A stretch of 64,000 nucleotides of DNA from assembly GCF_001077535.1 (NCBI RefSeq), contig NZ_CP011968.1, positions 496,001 to 560,000 on the forward strand, given 5' to 3'. This stretch comes from Clostridioides difficile ATCC 9689 = DSM 1296. GTDB taxonomy: Bacteria > Bacillota > Clostridia > Peptostreptococcales > Peptostreptococcaceae. Under the pieces are notes generated by a model. The model was given only the letters and a program-made list of their open reading frames with translations, had not been told where the DNA came from and did no database searches. Positions 20,772 through 30,233 of the stretch are shown piece after piece. The translations under genes and the position numbers were made by a program. Every line of letters starts with the position of its first letter. Within the stretch, counting starts at the first letter, position 1.

Positions 20772-21905
20772 ATGTTATATAACAAAGAACAAGAACTTTT
20801 AAGAAAAGCAGTAAGAGATTTTGTTAGTAAAGAATTAGATACTTTACCAGCAGAAATGGATAAAACAGGTGTAATGCCTAAGGAATTAATCAAAAAATTA
20901 GCTGATGCAAAATTTATAAGCAGTAATATCCCAGAAGAATATGGTGGTGGGGGAGCAGGATATGTTTCTTACGCTATAGTAATGGAAGAAATAGCTAGAA
21001 GATGTGCTTCAACAGCTACTTTTGTTACAGCTGGTTCTTCTCTTGCTTCATTACCAATACTTTACAATGGTACTGAAGAGCAAAAACAAAAATACTTAAA
21101 AGGTATAGCAACAGGTGAATTAATAGGAGCATTTGGTTTAACTGAGCCAGGAGCTGGTTCTGATGCAGGTGGACAACAAACAACAGCAGAATTAGTTGGA
21201 GACCACTATATATTAAATGGTAGAAAAACTTTCATAACTAATGGACCATTCTGTGATGTAGCTATAGTAATAGCAGTTACAGATAGAAGTAAAGGACTTA
21301 GAGGAACATCAGCGTTTATAGTAGAAAGTAAATGGGATGGTTTCTCAACAGGAGCTCATGAAGATAAGATGGGTATAAGAGGAACTGAAACTTCTGACTT
21401 AATATTTGAAAACGTTAAAGTTCCAAAAGAAAACTTACTTGGAAAAGAAGGTCAAGGATTTAAGATAGCAATGGGTACTCTAGAAGTTGGTAGAATAGGT
21501 GTTGCTGCCTTAGCTCTAGGAATAGCTCAAGGTGCTTTAGATGAAGCTGTTAAATATACAAAACAAAGAGTTCAATTTGGTAAGCCTATAGCTAAATTCC
21601 AAAATACTCAATTTACTATAGCTGACATGGAAACAAAAGTTTGTGCAGCTAGAGGATTAGTTTATGATGCAGCACAAAAGAGAGATGCAGGAATGAGAGT
21701 TGCTCAAGAATCTGCTATGGCTAAATACTATGCATCAGAAATTGCAAATGAAGTTGCTTATAAAGCATTACAACTTCACGGTGGATATGGATTTATAAAA
21801 GATTATGAAATCGAAAGAATGTACAGAGATGCTAGAATCGTATCAATATACGAAGGAACATCAGAAGTTCAAAAAATGGTAATTTCATCAAACGTATTAA
21901 AATAA
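20772..21905 (+). CDS. acdB: Acyl-CoA dehydrogenase (isocaprenoyl-CoA reductase)
   Basis: The frame extends to 20760 but TGGAGG before the ATG at 20772 fixes the start (377 residues). It carries GLTEPGAGSDAG near residue 125, the flavin-binding TFITNGPFCD, ARIVSIYEGTSEVQK near the C-terminus with the catalytic glutamate, and LQLHGGYGF. In this operon it reduces 2-isocaprenoyl-CoA to isocaproyl-CoA. With EtfBA it probably bifurcates electrons from NADH to the enoyl-CoA and ferredoxin. Confidence 0.93.
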   Translation: MLYNKEQELLRKAVRDFVSKELDTLPAEMDKTGVMPKELIKKLADAKFISSNIPEEYGGGGAGYVSYAIVMEEIARRCASTATFVTAGSSLASLPILYNGTEEQKQKYLKGIATGELIGAFGLTEPGAGSDAGGQQTTAELVGDHYILNGRKTFITNGPFCDVAIVIAVTDRSKGLRGTSAFIVESKWDGFSTGAHEDKMGIRGTETSDLIFENVKVPKENLLGKEGQGFKIAMGTLEVGRIGVAALALGIAQGALDEAVKYTKQRVQFGKPIAKFQNTQFTIADMETKVCAARGLVYDAAQKRDAGMRVAQESAMAKYYASEIANEVAYKALQLHGGYGFIKDYEIERMYRDARIVSIYEGTSEVQKMVISSNVLK

Positions 21906-21937
21906 TAAATAATCTAATGAAATTGGAGGTATAGACT

Positions 21938-22723
21938 TTGAAAATATTAGTTTGCGTAAAACAAGTTCCAGATACTAACGAAGTAAGAATAAATAAAGAA
22001 ACAGGTACTCTTATAAGAGATGGAGTTCCAAGTATATTAAACCCAGATGATGCAAATGCATTAGAGGAAGCTTTAAAAATTAAAGATGAGCATGATGATG
22101 TAACTATAACAGTTATAACAATGGGACCTCCTCAAGCAGACTTTATGCTAAGAGAGTGTTTAGCTATGGGTGCTGATGATGCAATATTATTAAGTGATAG
22201 AGCATTTGGAGGAGCTGATACTTGGGCTACATCAAATACTATTGCAGCGGGAATATCTAAAGTAGGTGACTATGACATAATATTTGCAGGAAGACAAGCA
22301 ATAGATGGAGATACTGCACAAGTTGGACCACAAATTGCAGAGAAATTAGACATTCCTCAAGTTACATATGTACAAGATTTCAAAATAGAAGGAAAAGATA
22401 TAATAGTTCAAAGACAATTAGAAGATGGATACGAATTAATAAAAGTAAGTACACCTGTACTTTTAACAGCAGTAAAAGAGTTAAATACACCTAGATACAT
22501 GTCTGTTGATAAAATAGTAAAAGCATATAAACATGATGTAAAAGTTTGGACAATTGATGATTTAGATGTAAATAAAGAAGAAGTTGGTTTAAAAGCATCA
22601 CCAACTAAAGTATTTAGATCATTTACTCCTGAACCAAGAGGAAAAGGAGAAATCTTAGAAGGTAAAGCTGATGAAATAGCTAGTAAAATAATAATCGGTC
22701 TAAAACAAAAGCACATTATATAA
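21938..22723 (+). CDS. etfB: Electron transfer flavoprotein, beta subunit
   Basis: The protein has 261 residues and a TTG start 7 bases after GGAGGT; no ATG lies near it. The N-terminus MKILVCVKQVPDTNEVRI and the stretch IFAGRQAIDGDTAQVGPQIA are EtfB signatures. The subunit carries the bifurcating FAD in this class of Etf. It lies between acdB and etfA with short gaps, so all three are co-transcribed. Confidence 0.94.
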   Translation: MKILVCVKQVPDTNEVRINKETGTLIRDGVPSILNPDDANALEEALKIKDEHDDVTITVITMGPPQADFMLRECLAMGADDAILLSDRAFGGADTWATSNTIAAGISKVGDYDIIFAGRQAIDGDTAQVGPQIAEKLDIPQVTYVQDFKIEGKDIIVQRQLEDGYELIKVSTPVLLTAVKELNTPRYMSVDKIVKAYKHDVKVWTIDDLDVNKEEVGLKASPTKVFRSFTPEPRGKGEILEGKADEIASKIIIGLKQKHII

Positions 22724-22741
22724 GTTGGAGGAGTACAAACT

Positions 22742-23779
22742 ATGAATGATATAAAAGATTTAAGTTCTTATAAAAACGTATGGATATTTGCAGAACAAAG
22801 AGAAGGAAAAATAGCTCCAGTAGTTATAGAATTATTAGGAGAAGGAAGAAAATTAGCTAAAGAAGTAGATGCAGAACTTTGTGCAATATTATTAGGAAAA
22901 GATGTTGATGGATTAGCTAAAGAATTAATCACTTTTGGAGCTGACAAAGTTTATGTTGCAGATGATGCTCTTTTAGAAAAATATACAACTGATGCATATA
23001 CAAAAGTAATAAAAGATGCAATAGATGAAATAAAACCAGAAATAATGCTTTTCGGAGCAACTCATATAGGTAGAGACTTAGCACCTAGAATAGCTTCAAG
23101 AGTTGGAACTGGATTAACAGCTGACTGTACTAAGTTAGAAATAGACCCAGAAGATAAGAAAATAAAACAAACTCGTCCAGCATTTGGTGGAAACATAATG
23201 GCTACAATCATTTGTCCAAACCATAGACCTCAAATGTCTACAGTTAGACCTGGTGTTATGGATAAAGCTGAAAAAGACGAAACAAGAACTGGTGAAGTTA
23301 TAGCATTAGACTACAAAATAACTCAAGATGATATAAGAACTACTGTTTTAGAAACAGTTAAAACTAAGAAAGATTTAGTATCTCTTACAGATGCAAATGT
23401 TATAGTATCAGGTGGTTTAGGATTAGGTGGACCAGAAGGATTTGAAATGCTTAAGAAATTAGCTGACAAATTAGGTGGAGTAGTTGGTTCTTCTCGTGCG
23501 GCTGTTGATGCTGGATGGATAGACCATTCTCACCAAGTAGGTCAAACAGGAACTACTGTTAAACCAAACCTATATATAGCTTGTGGTATATCAGGAGCAA
23601 TACAACATTTAGCAGGTATGCAATCATCAGATTTCATAATTGCTATAAACAAAAACCCAGCAGCTCCAATTTTAGAAATCGCTGACTATGGAGTAGTTGG
23701 AGACTTACATGAAATAGTTCCAATGCTTATAGAAAAATTAGATAGTGTTGATGATTTATTAGAAGCTATAAAAGCTTAA
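22742..23779 (+). CDS. etfA: Electron transfer flavoprotein, alpha subunit
   Basis: The protein has 345 residues. The C-terminal FAD domain reads [13 protein letters not shown] near residue 220, [20 protein letters not shown], and [14 protein letters not shown] near 280. It pairs with EtfB to pass electrons to AcdB. It is the last gene of the operon and a terminator follows at 23929. Confidence 0.94.
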   Translation: MNDIKDLSSYKNVWIFAEQREGKIAPVVIELLGEGRKLAKEVDAELCAILLGKDVDGLAKELITFGADKVYVADDALLEKYTTDAYTKVIKDAIDEIKPEIMLFGATHIGRDLAPRIASRVGTGLTADCTKLEIDPEDKKIKQTRPAFGGNIMATIICPNHRPQMSTVRPGVMDKAEKDETRTGEVIALDYKITQDDIRTTVLETVKTKKDLVSLTDANVIVSGGLGLGGPEGFEMLKKLADKLGGVVGSSRAAVDAGWIDHSHQVGQTGTTVKPNLYIACGISGAIQHLAGMQSSDFIIAINKNPAAPILEIADYGVVGDLHEIVPMLIEKLDSVDDLLEAIKA

Positions 23780-23928
23780 TAGATACAAACTATATAAATA
23801 TTACTGATTGAATAAGTCTTATTAGTTAGTAACATAATTATTAACCCTTTGATAAGTTATTGCTAGTGTGTATTTGTCAGTTATTAAAAAGTCTGTTTGA
23901 ATAAAATTTTATAATACAAGATAATCTG

Positions 23929-23997
23929 GATAATCCTTATATGTATATTGCTTACAAATTGTGAGTTATATTCTGTAAGGATTATCTTTGTTTTTTT
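23929..23997 (+). terminator. Terminator of the had operon
   Basis: An 11-bp stem (23929-23939 with 23976-23986) with a large loop is followed by a T-rich tract. The loop could fold further. Confidence 0.7.
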
Positions 23998-24261
23998 AAA
24001 TAAATCTTAAATTTAATTAAATTGTATTAAATAGACAAATAATTACTAAATATGTGATAAAATACAATTAAAAGCAAAATGAAATTTTTAACAAACTATA
24101 ATCATTAAAATTATATCTTAGTTACGTTTTAATGAAATAAACTACTTGAAAAGACGAATATTATAAGGAGTTGATTATATGTGCTGATGGTATTTATTGT
24201 AAGCAAACAATAAATTTTGTATGTAGTTCAATAAATTACTTAATGAAAGGTGCGAATATTA
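23998..24261. other. Intergenic region before the sigma-54 activator
   Basis: It is AT-rich and I see no gene. It must contain the activator promoter; I cannot single one out. Confidence 0.4.
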
Positions 24262-25893
24262 ATGGATAATAATTTAATAGGGCTTATAGAACATGTAGAA
24301 AATCCAGCCATTTTATGTAAAGAATCAGGCGAAATAATATACTGTAATCATCTAATAGATAGTATTTTTAGTTTTCTAGATATAAAAAAGCCTAGAAATA
24401 TAAATGAATTAGATTCAAATTTTGACAAAACAGAAATACTGACAGATAGTAAAAAGAAAATAGCTTTCAGAGAGTTAAGGATGACTGCACATATATACAA
24501 TATGAAAGATAATAATAATGAAAATAATATAGTTTATTTATTTGAGAAGTCTCTAATATCTGATAAAGTAATTGAAGATATAATAGAGCATATAGATGAA
24601 GTTGTTGTTGTGTTTAACAAAGATGGGGTAATTGAAAAGATGAACACTGTCAGTGATGAGATATTACCTTTTAAAAGAACTGAGGTACTTGGTAGAAATA
24701 TAACAGACCTTGTGAGACAAGGATTAGTTGAAGAACCAATAATATTAAACATGCTTAAAGTGAAGAAAAAGATTTATAGAAATATCGTTTACCCAGATGG
24801 GAAGCTTATTGCATATACGGCAGTTCCAAGATGGGATTCTAAGGGAAAGCTTACAGGAGGAGTACTAACAGGGAGAGATATTTCAAGGGTTATTAAGCTT
24901 GAATCTCAGATAAAATATAGTGATATATCAGAAGACACAGAGTATATAAGTCAAAGTAAGATTATGGACAATATAAAAAAAGTTGTTAAGAGAGCTGCAG
25001 CCTCAGATTCTTCTATATTTATAAATGGAGAATCAGGTGTAGGAAAAGAAATAATAGCAAGAACAATATATAAGTATAGTTCAAGGAGAGACAAACCTTT
25101 TATAGCTATAAACTGTGGAGCTATACCAAATGAATTATTAGAGTCAGAGTTTTTTGGATATGAAGAAGGTTCTTTTACTGGAGCTAAGAAAAAAGGTAAA
25201 AAGGGACTTTTTGAAGAGGCGAATGGTGGAACTATTTTCTTGGATGAGATAGGTGAGTTACCAATGCAGATGCAAAAAAAATTACTTAGGGTTATACAAG
25301 AAAATACTATTACTAGAATAGGTGGTAGTAAGCCTATAAAAATAGATGTTAGATATATAAGTGCTACTAATATTTCTCATGAAGACCTTAGAAATAACCT
25401 TAAATTTAGACAAGATTTGTACTATAGATTAAGTGTTATTCCAGTAAAAATACCTCCTCTTAGAGAAAGAAAAGAGGATATAGTACCATTAGTAAATTAT
25501 TTCTTAAAACTTTACAATGAAAAGTACAATAGAGAAGTAGAAGTTTCGCCTAAAGTTATTGAGTTATTAGAAGAATATTCTTGGCCAGGAAACATAAGAG
25601 AATTAAAAAACATCATTGAAAGATTTGTAGTATTATCAGCTAAAAATGTAATTGGAGAAGATGAATTTAACATGCTGATAAATTTAGATATGATTGATAA
25701 TGAAACAGATGATTTATCACCAATAGTGGTAAATGGAATTATGAATCTTAATGATGCATATAAAATAGTGGACCAAATAATGATAAGTAAGGCTATAAAT
25801 AAGTATGGTTCAATAACAAAGGCTGCTGAAGTTATAGGTATATATCCTTCTACCATCCATAGAAAGATAAAGAGTGGACATATTCACGTTTAG
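24262..25893 (+). CDS. Sigma-54-dependent enhancer-binding activator of the had genes
   Basis: A GTG at 24250 is in frame, but GAAAGG fits the ATG at 24262 (543 residues). The N-terminal 215 residues look like two PAS-type sensor domains (VVVFNKDGVIEKMN near 115). The AAA+ domain has Walker A GESGVGKE at 256-263, the sigma-54 contact loop GSFTGA at 303-308, GGTIFLDEIGELP and LYYRLSVIPVKIPPLRERKED. A Fis-type helix-turn-helix ends the protein (KAAEVIGIYPSTIHRKI). It follows the had operon, which has a -24/-12 promoter, so it very likely activates it. I recall the name LeuR for this regulator but leave the symbol empty. Confidence 0.88.
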   Translation: MDNNLIGLIEHVENPAILCKESGEIIYCNHLIDSIFSFLDIKKPRNINELDSNFDKTEILTDSKKKIAFRELRMTAHIYNMKDNNNENNIVYLFEKSLISDKVIEDIIEHIDEVVVVFNKDGVIEKMNTVSDEILPFKRTEVLGRNITDLVRQGLVEEPIILNMLKVKKKIYRNIVYPDGKLIAYTAVPRWDSKGKLTGGVLTGRDISRVIKLESQIKYSDISEDTEYISQSKIMDNIKKVVKRAAASDSSIFINGESGVGKEIIARTIYKYSSRRDKPFIAINCGAIPNELLESEFFGYEEGSFTGAKKKGKKGLFEEANGGTIFLDEIGELPMQMQKKLLRVIQENTITRIGGSKPIKIDVRYISATNISHEDLRNNLKFRQDLYYRLSVIPVKIPPLRERKEDIVPLVNYFLKLYNEKYNREVEVSPKVIELLEEYSWPGNIRELKNIIERFVVLSAKNVIGEDEFNMLINLDMIDNETDDLSPIVVNGIMNLNDAYKIVDQIMISKAINKYGSITKAAEVIGIYPSTIHRKIKSGHIHV

Positions 25894-25953
25894 CTGTCAG
25901 TTTAAAAAGACAATATAATTAAAATATTATAAGATACATAATTTATACAACTT

Positions 25954-26002
25954 AAAAGAGATGGCTTAAAAATAAATTTAATTACTTTAAGTCATCTCTT
26001 TT
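25954..26002. terminator. Bidirectional terminator between the activator gene and fba
   Basis: A 17-bp stem (25954-25970 with 25986-26002, one mismatch) has A-rich and T-rich flanks and serves both convergent genes. Confidence 0.8.
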
Positions 26003-26027
26003 CTTTTATAAATATTTAAAAGTTATA

Positions 26028-26954
26028 TTAGTTTATAGAGTTAGCAGAACCTAAAACATCATCTATCTTGCTTTCAACTACAGCTTGTATAGCATCTCTA
26101 CCAGCACCAATGTATTTTCTTGGGTCAAATTCTTTTGGATTTTCAGCTAAGAATTTTCTGATAGCAGCAGTCATAGCTAGTCTTAAGTCAGTATCCATGT
26201 TTATTTTACAAACAGCCATAGAAGATGCTTTTCTTAACATATCTACAGGTACACCTTTAGCACCAGCTATATTTCCACCAAATTCATTACATGTAGCAAC
26301 AGCATTTTGGTCAACAGCAGATGCACCATGAAGAACTATTGGGAAACCTGGTAATTTGCTTTGGATTTCTTCTAGTATATCGAATCTTAATTTAGCTTCT
26401 CCTTTGAATTTGAAAGCACCATGAGAAGTTCCAATAGCTATTGCTAATGAATCAACACCTGTTCTTTCAACGAACTCAACTGCCTCAGCTGGTTGAGTAT
26501 ACTTGTGAACATCAGAAGTAACATCATCTTCTGTTCCAGCTAGAACACCAAGTTCTGCTTCAACAACAACACCTTTAGAGTGTGCATATTCAACAGCTTC
26601 TTTAGTTATTCTAACATTTTCTTCAAAGTCAAAATGAGAACCATCTATCATAACTGAAGAGAAACCAGCATCAATACAAGTTTTAATAGCATCCATATTT
26701 GGACCATGGTCTAAGTGAAGAGCCACATCTACACCTATTTCATCAGAAGCAGCCTTAACCATTTCAACTAATGTATGAGGTCCAGCATATTTAACAGCTG
26801 ACATAGAAGCTTGTATCATAACATAAGAATTTTTAGCTTTAGCAGCTTTTAAAACACCTTGTAATTGTTCTAAGTCACTTATGTTAAATGCACCTATAGC
26901 AAATCCACCTTCGTAAGCTTTTTTAAACATTTCTTTTGTAGTAATTAATGCCAT
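26028..26954 (-). CDS. fba: Fructose-1,6-bisphosphate aldolase, class II
   Basis: The protein has 308 residues and AGGAGG before its ATG. LHLDHGPNMDAI places the catalytic Asp82 and zinc ligand His83. Another ligand is in the GTSHGAFKF stretch (about residue 180), with VLHGASAVDQ near 208. NMDTDLRLA near 237 is the phosphate-binding part. It cleaves fructose-1,6-bisphosphate in glycolysis. It stands alone between two convergent or divergent neighbours. Confidence 0.95.
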   Translation of the reverse strand: MALITTKEMFKKAYEGGFAIGAFNISDLEQLQGVLKAAKAKNSYVMIQASMSAVKYAGPHTLVEMVKAASDEIGVDVALHLDHGPNMDAIKTCIDAGFSSVMIDGSHFDFEENVRITKEAVEYAHSKGVVVEAELGVLAGTEDDVTSDVHKYTQPAEAVEFVERTGVDSLAIAIGTSHGAFKFKGEAKLRFDILEEIQSKLPGFPIVLHGASAVDQNAVATCNEFGGNIAGAKGVPVDMLRKASSMAVCKINMDTDLRLAMTAAIRKFLAENPKEFDPRKYIGAGRDAIQAVVESKIDDVLGSANSIN

Positions 26955-27114
26955 TTTAAACTCCTCCTATTAACTTTTAAAATTTACCCATCACTTATAT
27001 TATAACGTTAAATCAAAAAAAGTACATAGTAAATTGTAATAACTATAAATTACAAGTATAATGTTAAATAGAAGACAATAGGATTAAATAAAATAATAAA
27101 GAATATAAACAATT

Positions 27115-27262
27115 TAGGAAAATTAGCTATATAATGCTAACTATAAGGGTAGGAACTACCTTATTAGTTTGGAGATACTGATAACAATAGTTGTCTTGAC
27201 CAAGAAGTTGCCACTTCAAACGTTATCGAAGGGAATTAAGTGGATGATAATTCACTAAAAAT
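27115..27262 (+). ncRNA. Possible structured leader before the DUF1904 gene
   Basis: The 5' region has several hairpin arms, such as AAGGGTAG-GAA-CTACCTT at about 27146-27162 and GTG...CAC arms around 27240-27255. It has a higher G+C content than nearby spacers. I compared it from memory with common riboswitch cores and recognise none. No clear terminator lies in it. It could be an RNA leader or simply a 5' UTR. Confidence 0.25.
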
Positions 27263-27283
27263 TTAAAATAAAGGAGATAAACT

Positions 27284-27613
27284 ATGCCACAGATAAAAAT
27301 AAGAGGAATTAATGAAAATGATATATGTAAAATAAGTGAAAAAATGATAAATGATTTAGTTGAAGCTGTAAAATGTCCAAGAGACTACTTTGAAATAGAA
27401 TGTATAAAGTCAGTTGCAATAAGAGATGGTAAAATAGCAGATGTATATCCTTTTGTTGAAGTAGCTTGGTTTGATAGAGGACAAGAAGTACAAGATATAG
27501 TAGCAAGAATAATAACTGATAGTATAAGAAATAATTTAGATGTAGAAAGTATGGATTTAGCATTTACAGTATTTGAAAAAGAAAAATATTATGAGAATGG
27601 AGAGCATTTTTAA
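27284..27613 (+). CDS. DUF1904 family protein
   Basis: The protein has 109 residues and a good ribosome site (AAAGGAG). The sequence (MPQIKIRGINENDICKIS, then CPRDYFEIEC and VEVAWFDRGQEVQD) is that of DUF1904, a small protein with a tautomerase-like look. Its function is unknown. Its stop overlaps the start of the pseudouridine synthase gene by one base, so the two are translationally coupled. Confidence 0.8.
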   Translation: MPQIKIRGINENDICKISEKMINDLVEAVKCPRDYFEIECIKSVAIRDGKIADVYPFVEVAWFDRGQEVQDIVARIITDSIRNNLDVESMDLAFTVFEKEKYYENGEHF

Positions 27614-28335
27614 TGGCTAAAAAGCAACGTATAGATAAAATTCTTTCAAATTTAGGTTATGGAAGCAGAAGTGAAATAAAGAAGTATTGTAAACAAGGGT
27701 CTGTAGTAGTAAATGGAAGTGAAGTTTCAAATCCAGGAACTCAAGTAGACACTGAAAATGATGAGATATTATTTAATGGAGAAGAAGTTATATATAGAGA
27801 ATATATATATTTGATGATGAATAAACCTGCTGGATATATATCAGCAACTACAGATAAATATGACCCAACAGTATTAGATTTAATTGATTTATCATACTTA
27901 GTTTTTGAACCATTTCCTGTTGGAAGGTTAGATAAAGACACAGAGGGATTATTAGTTTTGACTAATGATGGAAAGCTTTCTCATAGAGTTTTATCTCCTA
28001 AGAAGCATGTGCCTAAGACTTATTATGCAAAAATTGATGGAGTAGTTACTGAAGAAGATGTAGAAGCTTTTTTAGAAGGTGTAGTGCTTGATGACGGATA
28101 TAAAACTATGCCATCACAGTTAAATATATTAAAAAGTGATGATGAATCAGAAATAGAGCTTACAATACATGAAGGTAAGTTTCACCAAGTAAAAAGAATG
28201 TTTGAAAGCGTAGGCAAAAAAGTAGTATACTTAAAAAGATTGTCTATGGGCAATTTAAAATTGGATGAAAGTTTAGAGTTAGGTGAGTATAGAGAGTTAA
28301 CAGATGAAGAAGTAAAATTGATTGAAGAAAGATAA
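27613..28335 (+). CDS. Pseudouridine synthase, RsuA/RluB family
   Basis: The protein has 240 residues. An S4 RNA-binding domain at residues 4-60 (RIDKILSNLGYGSRSEIKKY) is followed by the catalytic domain with the conserved GRLDKDTEGLLVLTNDG near 100-116 and a late HEGKFHQVKRMFE. The aspartate of GRLDKDT is the nucleophile. The length fits 16S rRNA pseudouridine-516 synthase RsuA best, but RluB-type specificity cannot be ruled out by eye. Confidence 0.88.
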   Translation: MAKKQRIDKILSNLGYGSRSEIKKYCKQGSVVVNGSEVSNPGTQVDTENDEILFNGEEVIYREYIYLMMNKPAGYISATTDKYDPTVLDLIDLSYLVFEPFPVGRLDKDTEGLLVLTNDGKLSHRVLSPKKHVPKTYYAKIDGVVTEEDVEAFLEGVVLDDGYKTMPSQLNILKSDDESEIELTIHEGKFHQVKRMFESVGKKVVYLKRLSMGNLKLDESLELGEYRELTDEEVKLIEER

Positions 28336-28367
28336 TAAAGATACTATAGTAAATTGGAGGAATGTCT

Positions 28368-29723
28368 GTGAAGAAAAAAGATGTTATAGAATTTGAAGTA
28401 GATAAAATGGAATTTGGTGGTACATCTTTAAGCCAAGTTGGAGATAGAGTTATCCATATGAAGGGTGGAATAAGTGGTCAAAAGGTGAGAGCTGGAGTTA
28501 AAAAAGTTAGAAGTAAGAAAGCTGAAGTTAAGATGATAGAATTATTAGAGAACTCACCACTTGAAACTGAAGAAACTTGCAAGCACTTTAGAGAGTGTGG
28601 AGGATGTACACTATTGTCTGTGCCATATGAAAAACAATTAGAAATAAAAGAAAAACAAGTTATGGATTTATTTTTAAAGCAAGATTTATTTGGATTTCAG
28701 TTTTTAGGGATAGAAGGAAGTCCAGAAAACAAATATTATAGAAATAAGATGGAATATACTTTTGGAGATGAAGTAAAAAATGGACCTTTGACATTAGGTC
28801 TTCATAAAAAAGGAAAGCATATAGATATACAAACTGTTGAGGAGTGTATGTTGGTTGATGAAGACTTCTCAAAGATATTAGTTTCTAGTGTAGAGTTTTT
28901 CAATGAAAAAAAGCTTCCTTATTATAGAACAATGAATCACAAAGGATATTTGAGACATCTTGTAGTTAGAAAAGGGATTCACACTAATGAGATTATGGTT
29001 AATATAGTAACTTCTTCTCAAGAAGATTTTGATATGTATGAGTTTAAAGATATGCTTTTAGGGATTGATTTAAAATCTGAGTTGGTGGGAGTACTTCATA
29101 CTATTAATGATGGTTTAGCAGATGCAGTCCAATGTGATGAGTTAAGAGTATTGTATGGAAGAGATTATATACAAGAAGAAATTTTAGGTCTTAAGTTTAA
29201 GATTTCACCATTTTCGTTTTTCCAAACCAATACTAAGGGAGCTGAGGTTCTTTATAGTATTGCTAGGGATTTTATTGGAGATTACAATGATAAAGTTGTA
29301 TTTGACTTGTATAGTGGTACTGGGTCTATTGGACAGGTTATGGCTGGTGCTGCTAAGAAAGTGTATGGTATTGAGATAGTTGAGGAAGCTGTTGTTGCTG
29401 CTAATGAGAACGCTAAGTTGAATGGACTTACTAATTGTGAGTTTATTGCTGGGGATGTGGCTAAGGTTGTTAAGGATTTAAAGGACAAGCCTGATTTGAT
29501 TATTGTTGACCCTCCTAGACCAGGCATTCATAAGGATGCTATTAGGGATATTTGTGGATTTGGTGCTAAGGAGATTGTTTATATTTCTTGTAATCCTAAG
29601 TCTTTGGTTGTTGATTTGGTTGATTTTAAGGGGTATGGTTATGAGATTAAGATGGTTAAGTGTATGGATATGTTCCCAAATACGCCACATTGTGAGACTG
29701 TAGTTAAACTTATTAGAGAATAA
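28368..29723 (+). CDS. 23S rRNA (uracil-5-)-methyltransferase, RumA/RlmD/RlmCD family
   Basis: An ATG at 28362 is only one base after GGAGG, so the GTG at 28368 is preferred (451 residues). A TRAM-like N-terminus is followed by the iron-sulfur cysteines in CKHFRECGGC, the SAM motif FDLYSGTGSIGQ near 306, VDPPRPGIH near 383 and the catalytic cysteine in YISCNPKSL. From about 29230 on, codon choice shifts to G- or T-ended codons (AAG, GAG, GTT, GCT, TTG), unlike the first part. An integrase remnant lies directly downstream, which fits replacement of the 3' end by a mobile element. The protein itself looks intact. Confidence 0.9.
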   Translation: MKKKDVIEFEVDKMEFGGTSLSQVGDRVIHMKGGISGQKVRAGVKKVRSKKAEVKMIELLENSPLETEETCKHFRECGGCTLLSVPYEKQLEIKEKQVMDLFLKQDLFGFQFLGIEGSPENKYYRNKMEYTFGDEVKNGPLTLGLHKKGKHIDIQTVEECMLVDEDFSKILVSSVEFFNEKKLPYYRTMNHKGYLRHLVVRKGIHTNEIMVNIVTSSQEDFDMYEFKDMLLGIDLKSELVGVLHTINDGLADAVQCDELRVLYGRDYIQEEILGLKFKISPFSFFQTNTKGAEVLYSIARDFIGDYNDKVVFDLYSGTGSIGQVMAGAAKKVYGIEIVEEAVVAANENAKLNGLTNCEFIAGDVAKVVKDLKDKPDLIIVDPPRPGIHKDAIRDICGFGAKEIVYISCNPKSLVVDLVDFKGYGYEIKMVKCMDMFPNTPHCETVVKLIRE

Positions 29724-29760
29724 CAGGGTTTCAGACTTTTATAGTGTGTCTTAAAAGTAG

Positions 29761-29793
29761 ATTTGCTACCATAATTATTTTTGGGTGGCAAAT
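29761..29793. terminator. Hairpin between the methyltransferase gene and the integrase remnant
   Basis: A 10-bp stem (29761-29770 with 29784-29793, one G-T pair) is flanked by T-rich sequence. It could end transcription from either side. Confidence 0.55.
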
Positions 29794-29950
29794 TTATTCT
29801 ACAATGATTTCAAAAATATTTACCGTCTGGTTTCTCATGTTATTAGTTACATGTAAATATGTATCCATAGTTGTTGAAGTTTTAGCATGTCCGAGTATAT
29901 GCTGGATATCTTTTATATTAGTACCATTTTCTAATAACATAGTATCAGGG
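29794..29950 (-). pseudogene. Remnant of a tyrosine-family integrase, C-terminal end
   Basis: On the minus strand the last 50 residues before the stop at 29794 read TMLLENGTNIKDIQHILGHA and then STTMDTYLHVT. This is the C-terminal block of a Tn916-type tyrosine recombinase, with LGHA and the nearby catalytic Tyr. Upstream of about 29950 the frame stays open to 30009 but no longer resembles an integrase and the Arg-containing core is absent. It sits 70 bases after the 23S rRNA methyltransferase gene, a known entry site for conjugative elements in C. difficile as I recall. Confidence 0.75.
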
Positions 29951-30043
29951 TTTTTAAAATAAAGTGTGTATTCTTCTAAAGTAGTGATAATTAAAATATC
30001 AAATATCACTATACAAAGGAAAGTGCACGCTTTTTATGTTTAA

Positions 30044-30190
30044 CAAAAACGAAATATTAAAAAACTTATTGAAGAATATGATGTCAAAACAACTACAGAT
30101 ATTCAAGATATGCTAAAAGATTTATTTACAAATACAATTCATCAAATATTTACATTGTCGAATTTTAACGGTTTAAACATAATATATTGA
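30044..30190 (+). pseudogene. Remnant of an IS256-family transposase, N-terminal piece
   Basis: Translation from 30044 gives IKKLIEEYDVKTTTDIQDML and then KDLFTNTIHQIF. This matches the typical N-terminal stretch of mutator/IS256 transposases before the ELDEHLGY motif, which is missing. The frame is preceded by a stop (30041-30043) and leaves the homology near 30153. No terminal repeats are visible. Confidence 0.6.
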
Positions 30191-30233
30191 CTGATATAAT
30201 AAAATCATAGAATATTTTAGGGGGAAATAGATT

